Part shown: piece by piece, positions 26,601-33,695 of the stretch | Numbering within the stretch: position 1 is the stretch's first letter | Layout: each line of letters starts with the position of its first letter | Assembly (NCBI RefSeq): GCF_028807635.1 | Contig: NZ_JARBAX010000002.1 | Location: 930,001 to 994,000 of the forward strand | DNA from: Streptomyces spiramyceticus | Lineage (GTDB): Bacteria > Actinomycetota > Actinomycetes > Streptomycetales > Streptomycetaceae | Length of the DNA stretch: 64,000 nt | Reading direction: 5' to 3' | The notes under the pieces: model-generated | Seen by the model: the letters and a program-made list of their open reading frames with translations, nothing else | The model's database searches: none | What the model was told of the DNA's origin: nothing | Program-made: the position numbers and the translations under genes

Positions 26601-26969
26601 GTGGTGGCGGGTGTACTGGACGCGCTGATGCCGGAGCTTCCCGGCACTGACGTGCTGGAGCTGATGGCGCGGTCGGCGATGGCGGCACTGGAGTCGGGTG
26701 CCATCGGCGCGGACCGCGCCGCGCTCCGGCAGTACTGGGAGTTGGCCGTCGACGCGCTCCTGGGGAACGGCGCCTTCGGCCGAGTGCTGAACCTTTGGGC
26801 CAGGACCAGCGAACGGGAGTGGGCAAGCGGGTGGTTCCGCGACGCTGCCCGTCAGGTGTTGGACCGGATGACCGACCACCAGTTGAGCGACGTCCCGCCG
26901 GAGACCCTGGCCCGGGTGCGTCGCCGCCTGGTCGCCGCGTATGACCAGGGCCTACCCGACACGCCCTGA
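23640..26969 (+). CDS. NACHT-domain NTPase, bacterial NLR-like (probable defence protein)
   Basis: 1109 aa from GTG 23640 with a weak ribosome site. An N-terminal all-helical region (1-230) opens LLSYSDAVAILGGDSAAL... and resembles the NACHT N-terminal helical (NNH) domains of bacterial NLR-like proteins, closest in my reading to NNH7. A NACHT P-loop ATPase follows: Walker A LGQPGAGKSVLTKIL near 344 and an extended Walker B VLLFDGFDELLQATG near 414 (acidic GFDE instead of LDGLDE), then TSR sensor residues. The C-terminal 500 residues are helical with no recognisable leucine-rich, TPR or WD repeats and would be the sensor. Known bNACHT proteins act against phages by regulated oligomerisation. 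No effector partner gene is nearby, so the N-terminal domain would have to be the effector. Confidence 0.75.
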   Translation: MRGRRLLSYSDAVAILGGDSAALAAADQALGGVLSMATGGVSDAVLNVFDAQGRVLRLGRDLTAGLRERLGSAERAERTERIAAAHAVIVITAYFEALGEAELPFELAELRLTRREQIGLAGGSDAAQSFIHALVAAGAPQPAPHAPYELICVQLKHWYRELSYRLMQFASGLAVWDRLDETERDATVEALGRRLVEAAIRRYEELYAQLALEVPEFGFWSGQIEHQATRAGIRQALTGIETALAGLTPVRPFTYAAASLATGYRAALPRPILAEGDAPTGVCLPTLGEGYVDPDFRVRAVVEGPHGPAEEEWWETAPVRSDLTEYLAGALTSIASTTAPLVVLGQPGAGKSVLTKILAARLPEAGFLPVRIVLREVPADDDVQDQIEHAVRAATGERASWPDLIRAAEGAVPVLLFDGFDELLQATGVSQSDYLVRVARFQQREADQGRPVLAVVTSRTAVADRARYPEGAVALRLEPFREQQVERWLDLWNRLNEPYLTANGLRPLPAAVAARHQALASQPLLLLMLALYDATGNALQCGAEDEPLGEAELYEELLASFAVREVGKSATALTKHQLAHRVEQELQRLSLISFGMLNRHRQWITTTELEQDLTALLGRPDSAQAGFRAPLDQAEIALGRFFFVQRAQALRDDQRLATYEFLHATFGEYLAARLAVQLLHALLDQRPALSLGRAGVDDDLLYVLLSYAPLSSRQMLRFVGARIGRIAPEDRERLGELLVTVMADHRNRTEHRFAEYRPTVRATSSRHGLYGANLMMLTVLVRDGVKASEVFPGDVNPAGTWHRYVLLWRSAFTEPEWTDFAIALDLRHIWSDDRRDLAILPSDDTLVHEPVDTYWLYGRPPGHGDRTSSICWSRPYPDQIRHKMAVSGGTNDAVVLHAVDPVFRRLGSAVTTFVGTPDGTATSVAHSLTDLWLASHLGAPDGELAVLYERCGTFLEPSSGLDFDTRRGAIQLVLGQLANDAARLPASVVAGVLDALMPELPGTDVLELMARSAMAALESGAIGADRAALRQYWELAVDALLGNGAFGRVLNLWARTSEREWASGWFRDAARQVLDRMTDHQLSDVPPETLARVRRRLVAAYDQGLPDTP

Positions 26970-26976
26970 CCAGCCG

Positions 26977-28749
26977 TCACCCCACATCGAGCGCATTCCG
27001 CAGCCCCAACCGGTACCGCGCCCGGTCGTGACGCTTCAGGAACTCGATCTCCGGCGGCCGGAACAGCGGCGTCACCGTGCACCGCGGCGCCGTCGAACCG
27101 ACCCGGTCGAGCAGTGCGTTGACCGCCGCGCGGGCCGACGCGTTGGCGCCCTCCATCGTGGCCAGGTCGATGTCGACAGACACGTAGTCGCCCGCCAGGA
27201 AGAAGTTGGGGATCTTCGTCGTCGCCGACGGGCGGTTGTGGAGCGTACCCACGGGGTGGATCAGCAGCTCGTCCTCGTTCGTCGGGTTCGGCGTGCCGAT
27301 GCCGTCCACGCCCGGGTCGAGGAACCACGAGTGCAGCGTGCAGTCGCGCAGCACCGTCTTGCCTGTGTCGTTGAGTGCCGCCTTGAGCTGGGCCCACACC
27401 TCGCGCGCGACCTCCTCGCGGGTGCACTGCTTGGCCGTCTTGCCGTACAGGATCCCGGGCTTGTCCCATTCCGAGATGTCCACGGACAGGCAGTCCGCCG
27501 AGGTCCCGTCGCCGTAGTCGGCGGGGAAGTCGCGGTCCGGCCAGTGCTGGGCCTGGGCGATCGCGGTCAGTGACCAGGGGGAGTCGACGCAGTTCAGGTG
27601 GCCGTGCAGAATCGGCGTCCGCTCCGTCAGATAGAACTGGATGCCCGTCATCCAATCCGTCCGCAGCCTGTCGCAGCGCGCCAACTGCGGGTCCGCAGCG
27701 CGCATTTCGGCGCTCCAGGTCCGCCGTGCGTGTTCCACCGGCAGGGCCGAGACGTAGTGGTCGGCGATCACGGTCTGCCGTACGCCTCCGGGGTCCTCGA
27801 TCATCGCCGCCGAGATCTTCCCCGAGGCCGGGGCGTACTTCATCTCCCGTACGGTCCAGCCGACCCGGAAGTCGACGCCGAGGCCCCGCAGGTGGTCCAC
27901 CCACGGGTCGATCCACGCCTCATTGGTCGGGGCATTGAGCAGCCGGTCCGGCGGCCCGTCCGCGCCCCGGCCGAGGGCGTTCAGGACGAAGGCTTCGCCG
28001 AGTGTGCCGACCGTGCGGGTGCTGGCCTCCTCCGCTTTCGTCGCGACGATGTTGCGGGTGACGCCGATGGCGAGGAGGCGCTGGTAGTCCCTGGACATCC
28101 GCTCGGCGCGCACGAACTCCCACCAGGGTGTGCGCTCCCATGTGGTGTCGCGCCGCTCGTCGCAGCTGGTGAGGAAGACGAGGACGCGGTTCACGAAGTA
28201 CGCGGTCTCGTACGCCGGCAGACCGGCGGCCGTTTCGAGGATGGCGGTCAGCGCGCGGCGGATGTCGTCGAGGGTGAGGTCGGCCGGCTGGTGGCCGGGC
28301 CAGGGGATCGGTATCCGGATGTTTTCGCGGCCCGTGCGCGCCATCATCATTTCCCTCGGCGCGACGAGGTTGTCGTGGACACCGTTGGGGTTGCCGGGGA
28401 AGGGGATACGGCGCATCGTGTCCGGCAGGTTGTGGTAGATGCCGGGGATGAAACGGAAGCCGTGCTCGGCGGGCAGCGGTTTTCGGCCGCCCTTCGCGCT
28501 GTTTGGTACGTCCATACTGCGGGCCTTGCCGCCGAGCGCGCGCCGCTCGTACAGCGTGACCGCGAAGCCCCGCTCGGCGAGCTCGTGCGCTGCGGTAAGG
28601 CCCGCGACCCCGCCACCGAGGACGGCGACCGACGGACCTGCGGTACGCCGACGAGTGGCCGCGAGCGCGGGCGCGGGAGCCCCGCCGATGGCCACCGCTC
28701 CGCCGGCCGCCACCGCTCCGGCCACGAACGTACGTCTGGAACTGCCCAT
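26977..28749 (-). CDS. Tat-exported FAD-dependent amine-oxidase-like protein
   Basis: 590 aa. The N-terminus SSRRTFVAGAVAAGGAVAIGG is a twin-arginine signal, so it is likely exported folded with FAD bound. The Rossmann motif VAVLGGGVAGLTAAHELAERGFAVTLYER near residue 40 and the C-terminal NFFLAGDYVSVDIDLATMEGANASARAAVNALL put it in the phytoene desaturase/hydroxysqualene dehydroxylase-like branch of flavin amine oxidases. No isoprenoid genes are adjacent, so the substrate is open. Convergent with the NACHT gene (7 bp apart). Confidence 0.82.
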   Translation of the reverse strand: MGSSRRTFVAGAVAAGGAVAIGGAPAPALAATRRRTAGPSVAVLGGGVAGLTAAHELAERGFAVTLYERRALGGKARSMDVPNSAKGGRKPLPAEHGFRFIPGIYHNLPDTMRRIPFPGNPNGVHDNLVAPREMMMARTGRENIRIPIPWPGHQPADLTLDDIRRALTAILETAAGLPAYETAYFVNRVLVFLTSCDERRDTTWERTPWWEFVRAERMSRDYQRLLAIGVTRNIVATKAEEASTRTVGTLGEAFVLNALGRGADGPPDRLLNAPTNEAWIDPWVDHLRGLGVDFRVGWTVREMKYAPASGKISAAMIEDPGGVRQTVIADHYVSALPVEHARRTWSAEMRAADPQLARCDRLRTDWMTGIQFYLTERTPILHGHLNCVDSPWSLTAIAQAQHWPDRDFPADYGDGTSADCLSVDISEWDKPGILYGKTAKQCTREEVAREVWAQLKAALNDTGKTVLRDCTLHSWFLDPGVDGIGTPNPTNEDELLIHPVGTLHNRPSATTKIPNFFLAGDYVSVDIDLATMEGANASARAAVNALLDRVGSTAPRCTVTPLFRPPEIEFLKRHDRARYRLGLRNALDVG

Positions 28750-28777
28750 GCCCCATCCCCCTTACGGAATCGCCGAC

Positions 28778-28790
28778 TTACCGTCGGTAA
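28778..28790. promoter_or_regulatory. 13-bp palindrome upstream of the flavoprotein
   Basis: TTACCG-T-CGGTAA, perfectly symmetrical, 29-41 bp upstream of the ATG of the Tat-exported flavoprotein. Its size and form fit a TetR-type operator overlapping the promoter; the regulator is not in the window. Confidence 0.45.
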
Positions 28791-28904
28791 CGTGCGCGTC
28801 AGGCGCTGGAGCATACGGACGCCACCTTGGACCCGGAAGGCGCGTGCGGGCCCACCCGTACATTGGCGCGAAAGGGCCGCAGTGGCCGCAGGCACAATAA
28901 GGAC

Positions 28905-29342
28905 ATGTCCCGACGCACCTCACGCCCCGCCCGCCGCCCGCAGCGCCCGTCCCTTGCCGCGGCAGCGCTCTGCCCCTGTGGCCTCCCCGCCACCTACGGT
29001 CAGTGCTGCGGACGCTTCCACTCCGGCGCCTCCGCCGCGCCCACCGCCGAGCTCCTCATGCGCTCCCGCTACAGCGCCTTCGTCGTCCAGGACGCGGCGT
29101 ACCTGCTCCGCACCTGGCACCCCGACACCCGGCCGCCGGCCGTCGACTTCGATACGGACATGCAGTGGCAGGGCCTGGACATCCTCGCCACCACCGACGG
29201 CACCGCCTTCCACACCACAGGCACCGTCACCTTCCGCGCCCACTACGCCCACCAGGGTGAGCCCGGGGAACTCCACGAGCAGAGCCGTTTCGTACGGCAC
29301 GAGGGGGCCTGGGTCTACCTGGACGCGGTCTTCGCGCGCTGA
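28905..29342 (+). CDS. YchJ family protein (SEC-C zinc motif)
   Basis: 145 aa from ATG 28905 (AAGGAC upstream). The N-terminal LCPCGLPATYGQCCGRFHSG is the SEC-C-like zinc knuckle, followed by the YchJ core APTAELLMRSRYSAFVVQDAAYLLRTWHP and HEQSRFVRHEGAWVYLDA. YchJ/UPF0225 proteins have an NTF2-like fold and no established function. The longer upstream frame is not conserved in character. Confidence 0.9.
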   Translation: MSRRTSRPARRPQRPSLAAAALCPCGLPATYGQCCGRFHSGASAAPTAELLMRSRYSAFVVQDAAYLLRTWHPDTRPPAVDFDTDMQWQGLDILATTDGTAFHTTGTVTFRAHYAHQGEPGELHEQSRFVRHEGAWVYLDAVFAR

Positions 29343-29437
29343 GATGCCCCCTTCCTCCGCTCCTTGGGTGTTTCGTACCGCATTGGGAGGGGTACCGCCG
29401 ACGAGGACCACCCCCTGAACCACCTGGGAGGCACATC

Positions 29438-29779
29438 ATGGACGGCATCAGCGACCCGGAACTCGAAGCGCTCTGGGACGAATTCCACCGTGTGGTGAAC
29501 ATGACGTCGCAGGAGCTGAGCACCTGGCTGCGGACCAGCGACGCGGAAGAGGACAGCGAGCCGCTGCCCGAGCACGCCGGCACCGAGACCGGACGGCATG
29601 TCCTCTCGATCCTCGGCAAGCGGCGTATGGATCTGACCGAAGGCGACATCGAGGTCATGCGGCAGGTCGTGGACACGGTCACCGCGCAGCGGCGCGACGA
29701 TCTCGAACCGACAGCCGGGGACTCCGCGTGGCGGTTCCGGCTGATGCGGCTGGGTCACGACCCGCTCAAGCGGGCGTGA
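29438..29779 (+). CDS. DUF3140 domain protein
   Basis: 113 aa, fits DUF3140: DPELEALWDEFHRVVNMTSQELSTWLRT, GRHVLSILGKRRMDLTEGDIEVMRQVVDTV, and a C-terminal WRFRLMRLGHDPLKR. A small acidic helical protein, presumably DNA- or nucleotide-interacting as its relatives often lie beside DUF2945-type genes, though none is here. GGGAGG ribosome site 9 bp upstream. Confidence 0.88.
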   Translation: MDGISDPELEALWDEFHRVVNMTSQELSTWLRTSDAEEDSEPLPEHAGTETGRHVLSILGKRRMDLTEGDIEVMRQVVDTVTAQRRDDLEPTAGDSAWRFRLMRLGHDPLKRA

Positions 29780-29870
29780 CCCCGGGCATCTTCAGCCCGT
29801 CCGGCGTGAGCGCTGCAGGCAACCCGCCCCCCAACCCCCGCCCGCGGAGCGCCCAAGGCACCCTAGGGGC

Positions 29871-31898
29871 GTGACGTCACTTCCTCATCAGGGTCAACAC
29901 GCCCCCCGCCAGCACCACATGATCGTAAGTGGCGACGACGCGCTCGCTCACCGCCTGGCCGCCGAACTGCGCGAGGTGTACGGGGAGCAGGTGACCCTCG
30001 TCGTGCCGCCCGCCCGCGACTCGCGCCGCCCTCCGGAGCCCCTCGCGGGCCGAGGTCCCGGCCGGGCGTCCGCCCTGTTAGGGCGGGTGTCCGCCGTCAT
30101 GAACCGCAACGCCACCGCCACGGCCAACGCCACCACTCCCGCCGACCCGCACATTGACGACGGCCCGGCGGACCTCGTACGCGTCCTGGAGGCGTCGGAG
30201 CTCGACGACGTCGCCCTCGCCGAGGCGGGCGTCGAGCAGGCCGCCGCGCTCGCCCTCGTCCACGACGACGACGAGATCAACATCCGCGCCGCGCTGACCG
30301 CCCGTCGGCTCAATCCCCATCTGCGGCTGGTGATCCGCCTCTACAACCGCAAGCTCGGCCAGCATCTCGAAGAGCTCCTCGACCAGGCCTCGGCCGTCGC
30401 CACGCCGGGACTGAGCGCCGCCGACCTGGACGCCGCGACCACCGTCCTCTCGGACGCCGACACGGCGGCGCCCGCCCTGGCCGCCACCGCCGTCGCGGGC
30501 ACCAGCAAGGTCGTACAGGCCGACGGCCTGCTCCTGCGCGCCGTCGAACGCAACCCGCCCGCACGCGGCGAAGTCGCCGACCCCGGGCTCTGCACGCTCG
30601 CGCTGCTCTCCTCCACCACCACCAACCCCGCCGGCGCGGAGGGTTCGGACCGCAGCGGCGAGGAGGCGCCGCGCCTGCTGCCCGACGACCGCACAGTCGC
30701 CGCCGCCACGGGCCGGGGCACCATCGTGCTCGAAGCCCTCTCCTACACGAGTACGACGCCACCGCCCGGCAGACTCGCGGGCCGCGGCGTGCCGCTCGCG
30801 GAACTCTTCTCCCGCCGCCTCCTGTGGGCCGTCGCCGGACTCGCGTCCGCCGTCCTCGGCCTCGCGGTCGCCTCCTGGCTCACCACCGGCGACCACCCGC
30901 TGCACGCCGCCTACGTCACGCTGCTCGACCTCTTCGCGATCAACGACCCCGCGGTGGACGAAGAGCTCGACCGCCAGATCCTCCAACTCCTCGCCGGACT
31001 CGCCGGGATGCTCCTCCTCCCCGTGCTCGTCGCGGCCGTACTCCAGGCCCTCGGCGCCCTCCGCAGCGCCTCCGGGCTGCGCCGCCCGCCGCGCGGGCTC
31101 TCCGGCCATGTCGTGCTGCTCGGGCTCGGCAAGGTCGGCACCCGCGTGCTGGCCAGACTGCGCGAACTCGACATCCCCGTCGTATGCGTGGAGGAGGACC
31201 CGGAGGCCCGCGGCATTCCGCTCGCCCGCCGCCTGCGCGTACCGACCGTGATCGGCGACGTGACGCAGGAAGGCGTCCTGGAGGCGGCCAAGATCCACCG
31301 TGCGCACGCCATGCTCGCCCTCACCAGTGCCGACACGACGAACCTCGAAGCCGCCCTGTACGGCCGCTCCGTCAAGCCCGACCTGCGCGTGGCCCTGCGC
31401 CTGTACGACGACGACTTCGCCACCGCGGTCTACCGCACCCTGCGCGCCGCCCACCCCCGCGCCCTGACCCGCAGCCGCAGCGTGTCCCACCTGGCCGCGC
31501 CCGCCTTCGCCGGGGCCATGATGGGGCGTCAGATCCTGGGTGCCATACCGGTCGAGCGTACGGTGCTGCTCTTCGCCGCGATCGACGTGGCGGGCCAGCC
31601 GCTGCTCGAAGGGCGTAAGGTCGCCGACGCCTTCAGCTCCGGCGCGTGGCGTCTGCTGGCCCTGGACAGCGCCACCCCGGCCGACCGCCTTAGCGATCTG
31701 AGCGCCGCACCCGTGGACGACGGCGAAGGCAAAGGCAACGGCACACGGCGTCCGCCGCGCCTGATCTGGGACCTGGACCCCGGCTACGTCCTGCGCCCGG
31801 AGGACCGTGTCGTACTCGCCGCCACCCGCCGGGGCCTCGCCGAACTCCTCGGCAGGCGGCCGGTCCCGCGCGCAGGGCCCGACGGGCGGACGGTCTGA
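29871..31898 (+). CDS. Membrane protein with two TrkA-N (RCK) domains
   Basis: 675 aa, GTG start. An N-terminal TrkA-N-like NAD-binding domain (HHMIVSGDDALAHRLAAEL...), two membrane helices (near 325 and 375) and a C-terminal Rossmann domain with VVLLGLGKVGTRVLARL near 415 and TSADTTNLEAALYGR. The order resembles ion channels with double RCK modules. The segment between the helices, AAYVTLLDLFAINDPAVD, sits where a pore loop belongs but has no TVGYG selectivity filter, so potassium transport is uncertain. A Ser/Thr/Ala-rich insertion of about 50 residues lies within the first domain. Confidence 0.8.
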   Translation: MTSLPHQGQHAPRQHHMIVSGDDALAHRLAAELREVYGEQVTLVVPPARDSRRPPEPLAGRGPGRASALLGRVSAVMNRNATATANATTPADPHIDDGPADLVRVLEASELDDVALAEAGVEQAAALALVHDDDEINIRAALTARRLNPHLRLVIRLYNRKLGQHLEELLDQASAVATPGLSAADLDAATTVLSDADTAAPALAATAVAGTSKVVQADGLLLRAVERNPPARGEVADPGLCTLALLSSTTTNPAGAEGSDRSGEEAPRLLPDDRTVAAATGRGTIVLEALSYTSTTPPPGRLAGRGVPLAELFSRRLLWAVAGLASAVLGLAVASWLTTGDHPLHAAYVTLLDLFAINDPAVDEELDRQILQLLAGLAGMLLLPVLVAAVLQALGALRSASGLRRPPRGLSGHVVLLGLGKVGTRVLARLRELDIPVVCVEEDPEARGIPLARRLRVPTVIGDVTQEGVLEAAKIHRAHAMLALTSADTTNLEAALYGRSVKPDLRVALRLYDDDFATAVYRTLRAAHPRALTRSRSVSHLAAPAFAGAMMGRQILGAIPVERTVLLFAAIDVAGQPLLEGRKVADAFSSGAWRLLALDSATPADRLSDLSAAPVDDGEGKGNGTRRPPRLIWDLDPGYVLRPEDRVVLAATRRGLAELLGRRPVPRAGPDGRTV

Positions 31899-31929
31899 CC
31901 GCGCGCATCAGCGCCTCAACGGCCGGTTC

Positions 31930-31948
31930 ATTGCCGGTTTCCGGCAAT
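31930..31948. promoter_or_regulatory. Perfect palindrome in front of the PucR pseudogene
   Basis: ATTGCCGG-TTT-CCGGCAAT, 8-bp arms with a 3-nt centre, ending 4 bp before the pseudogene's ATG. Probably the operator or autoregulatory site of the former PucR-family regulator, now orphaned. Confidence 0.55.
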
Positions 31949-31952
31949 CCTT

Positions 31953-33017
31953 ATGCTGGAACGCGTGACGGAGCGAGCGGTGTCCCGAGAGCTGTCCCGA
32001 GAGGTGTCCGAGGAGCATTCCGAGGAGTATCTGGACGGCTATGCCCGGATCCTGGCGGACGTCTCCGCCACCGGCCGCCGTCTGACCCGCAGCGAACTCG
32101 ACTCGCGCCGCGCCCTCGGGGAACGCGCCGCCGAAGCCGGGCACGGCCTGCGCGCCCTCGTCGGCCGGCACCTGGCAGCCACCCGCGCCGCCTGGCCGCA
32201 TGCCACCGCCTCCCACGACAGGGTCCTCGCCGCCGTGGAGCAGGCCGTCGACGCCTTCGCCGAGGGGCGTCAGCTGCTTGCCGGGGAGCGTGCACGAGGG
32301 TGGTTTAACTCGATCGTGTGATGGTCGGCTTCCGGGCTTGCGGCGTCCTGGGCCGTCCGGGTTAACGTGATCGTGCGATCTGGGGCGCCGGGTACGGTGC
32401 CAGCGTGCGGGGCCCCTGCTCCACCGGAGTGATGGTTCAGGGCCTCCCCGTCGCCTCTGGCCGTGCCCACATGGCCAGGTCGTACAGGGAACTGGCCTCC
32501 CGGGCCCGGACCACGCACAGGATGTGTGTCGCCGCCCCGGGGTTGAGTACGTCGGGGACCAGTGCGCCCAAGACCGTTCGGGGCGTGCGGCTGAGCGGAC
32601 TCACTCCTGCTCAGTCCAGAGGAACGGTACGAGAGGGCCCAGCATCTGGCCGGCCGTACGCCAGGAGGAGGCGGCCAGGCGCGAGTTCATCGACGACCTC
32701 CTCCACGGGCGAAGCGACCTGGGCCGCCTCTCCGCGCGCGCCGAGTGCTTCGGCCTGCGGCTCTCGCAGGCCCCCTCAGGCAGGCCCGCGGCGGCGCCGG
32801 GCCACTGCTGGAGACGCTCAGCGTGTACTTCGACTCCGGCTGTGTGGCCGCCGAGGCGGCCCGGCGGCTCAGCCTGAGCGTGCGGGCGCTGACGTACCGG
32901 CTGGAGCGCATTCAGCAGCTGACCGGATCCGACCCGGCGGACCCGATGCACCGCTACACCCTCCAGACCGCCGTGATCGGCGCGCGGCTGCTCGACTGGC
33001 CCGCCAAGGACATCTGA
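31953..33017 (+). pseudogene. Disrupted PucR/CdaR-family regulator
   Basis: Three blocks of one regulator remain. Block 1 (31953-32266) encodes the N-terminal helical part up to VEQAVDAFAEG. Block 2 (about 32622-32775) resumes with YERAQHLA, then after a 4-bp GGCC duplication VRQEEAARREFIDDLLHGRSDLGRL. Block 3 (about 32800-33017) is the C-terminal PucR helix-turn-helix (LLETLSVYFDSGCVAAEAARRLSLSVRALTYRLERI). Blocks 1 and 2 are separated by about 355 bp of foreign sequence, and some 200 codons are deleted between blocks 2 and 3. A stop follows block 1 at 32321. The gene is dead as a full-length regulator; only the 122-aa N-terminal fragment could be made. Confidence 0.82.
32267..32621. mobile_element. 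Decayed insertion within the PucR gene
   Basis: Foreign segment splitting the PucR gene. It holds two imperfect direct repeats 57 bp apart (TTAACTCGATCGTGTGAT at 32305 and TTAACGTGATCGTGCGAT at 32362, 15 of 18 identical). On the minus strand (about 32604-32437) a 55-codon frame includes ALVPDVLNPGA...EASSLYDLAMWARP, reminiscent of the N-terminus of ISAs1-type transposases. No complete transposase or clear terminal inverted repeats remain. Boundaries are inferred from where PucR similarity stops and resumes. Confidence 0.4.
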
Positions 33018-33074
33018 GCCGCCGGATACCCTGGGCCCCGTTGTGATTCATGGGCACCATGAGGAGAAACCGCC

Positions 33075-33695
33075 GTGGCCGAGTCCGCCATACCGCCGCC
33101 CGACCCACTTGCCCCCACAGGCATGCCTCTTGGGGCTGCGCGGCGCAGGCTCGTCCGGATCTTTGCGGCATTTGTCGCGCTGATCGCACTGATTCACTCC
33201 AGCATGCTGCTGCTCTACGTCGCCACGGACTTCCCGCTCTCCAAGACCTACACAAAACAGGTCAATGGGTGGATGCGGCCGCTATTCCCGCAGGACTGGA
33301 GCATTTTCGCCCCGGAGCCTTCGAAGTTCAATCAGCATCTTGAAGTGCGTGCCAACGTCGACGGAAAATTCGGCCGGTGGATCGACCTCACCGCACACGA
33401 CAACGCGGCGTACCGAGGAGAAGTGCTCCCCAGCATCGAAGACCAGCTCGTGCTGCGCCGCGCCATTTCCCAGTACCGGACGAATGCGGCGCGCGGGAAT
33501 GCGACCGAGGCCACCGGCCGCTCGGCGCGCTATCTGCTCAACGTCATTCTGGTCAGGCTCGACGACATGGGGGAGAAGCCGGGCCAGGCCGTCCAACTCC
33601 GCCTGAAAAGCACCCGGATACCGCCACCCGGATACCAGGGTTCCGTCATGCGCCCGCAGTATCGGCCTCTCGGATACTGGAAGGTCCGCTCATGA
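33075..33695 (+). CDS. DUF5819 (SdpA-like) membrane protein
   Basis: 206 aa, GTG start after GAGGAG. One N-terminal membrane helix (LVRIFAAFVALIALIHSSMLLLYVA), then a soluble domain with WMRPLFPQDWSIFAPEPSKFNQHLEVRAN, the hallmark of DUF5819 proteins and similar to SdpA of the Bacillus sporulation-delaying-protein system. The stop overlaps the ATG of the HTTM gene (ATGA), so the two are coupled. A 6-bp-arm palindrome (TCATGG-GCA-CCATGA) at 33048-33062 lies just upstream. Confidence 0.85.
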   Translation: MAESAIPPPDPLAPTGMPLGAARRRLVRIFAAFVALIALIHSSMLLLYVATDFPLSKTYTKQVNGWMRPLFPQDWSIFAPEPSKFNQHLEVRANVDGKFGRWIDLTAHDNAAYRGEVLPSIEDQLVLRRAISQYRTNAARGNATEATGRSARYLLNVILVRLDDMGEKPGQAVQLRLKSTRIPPPGYQGSVMRPQYRPLGYWKVRS

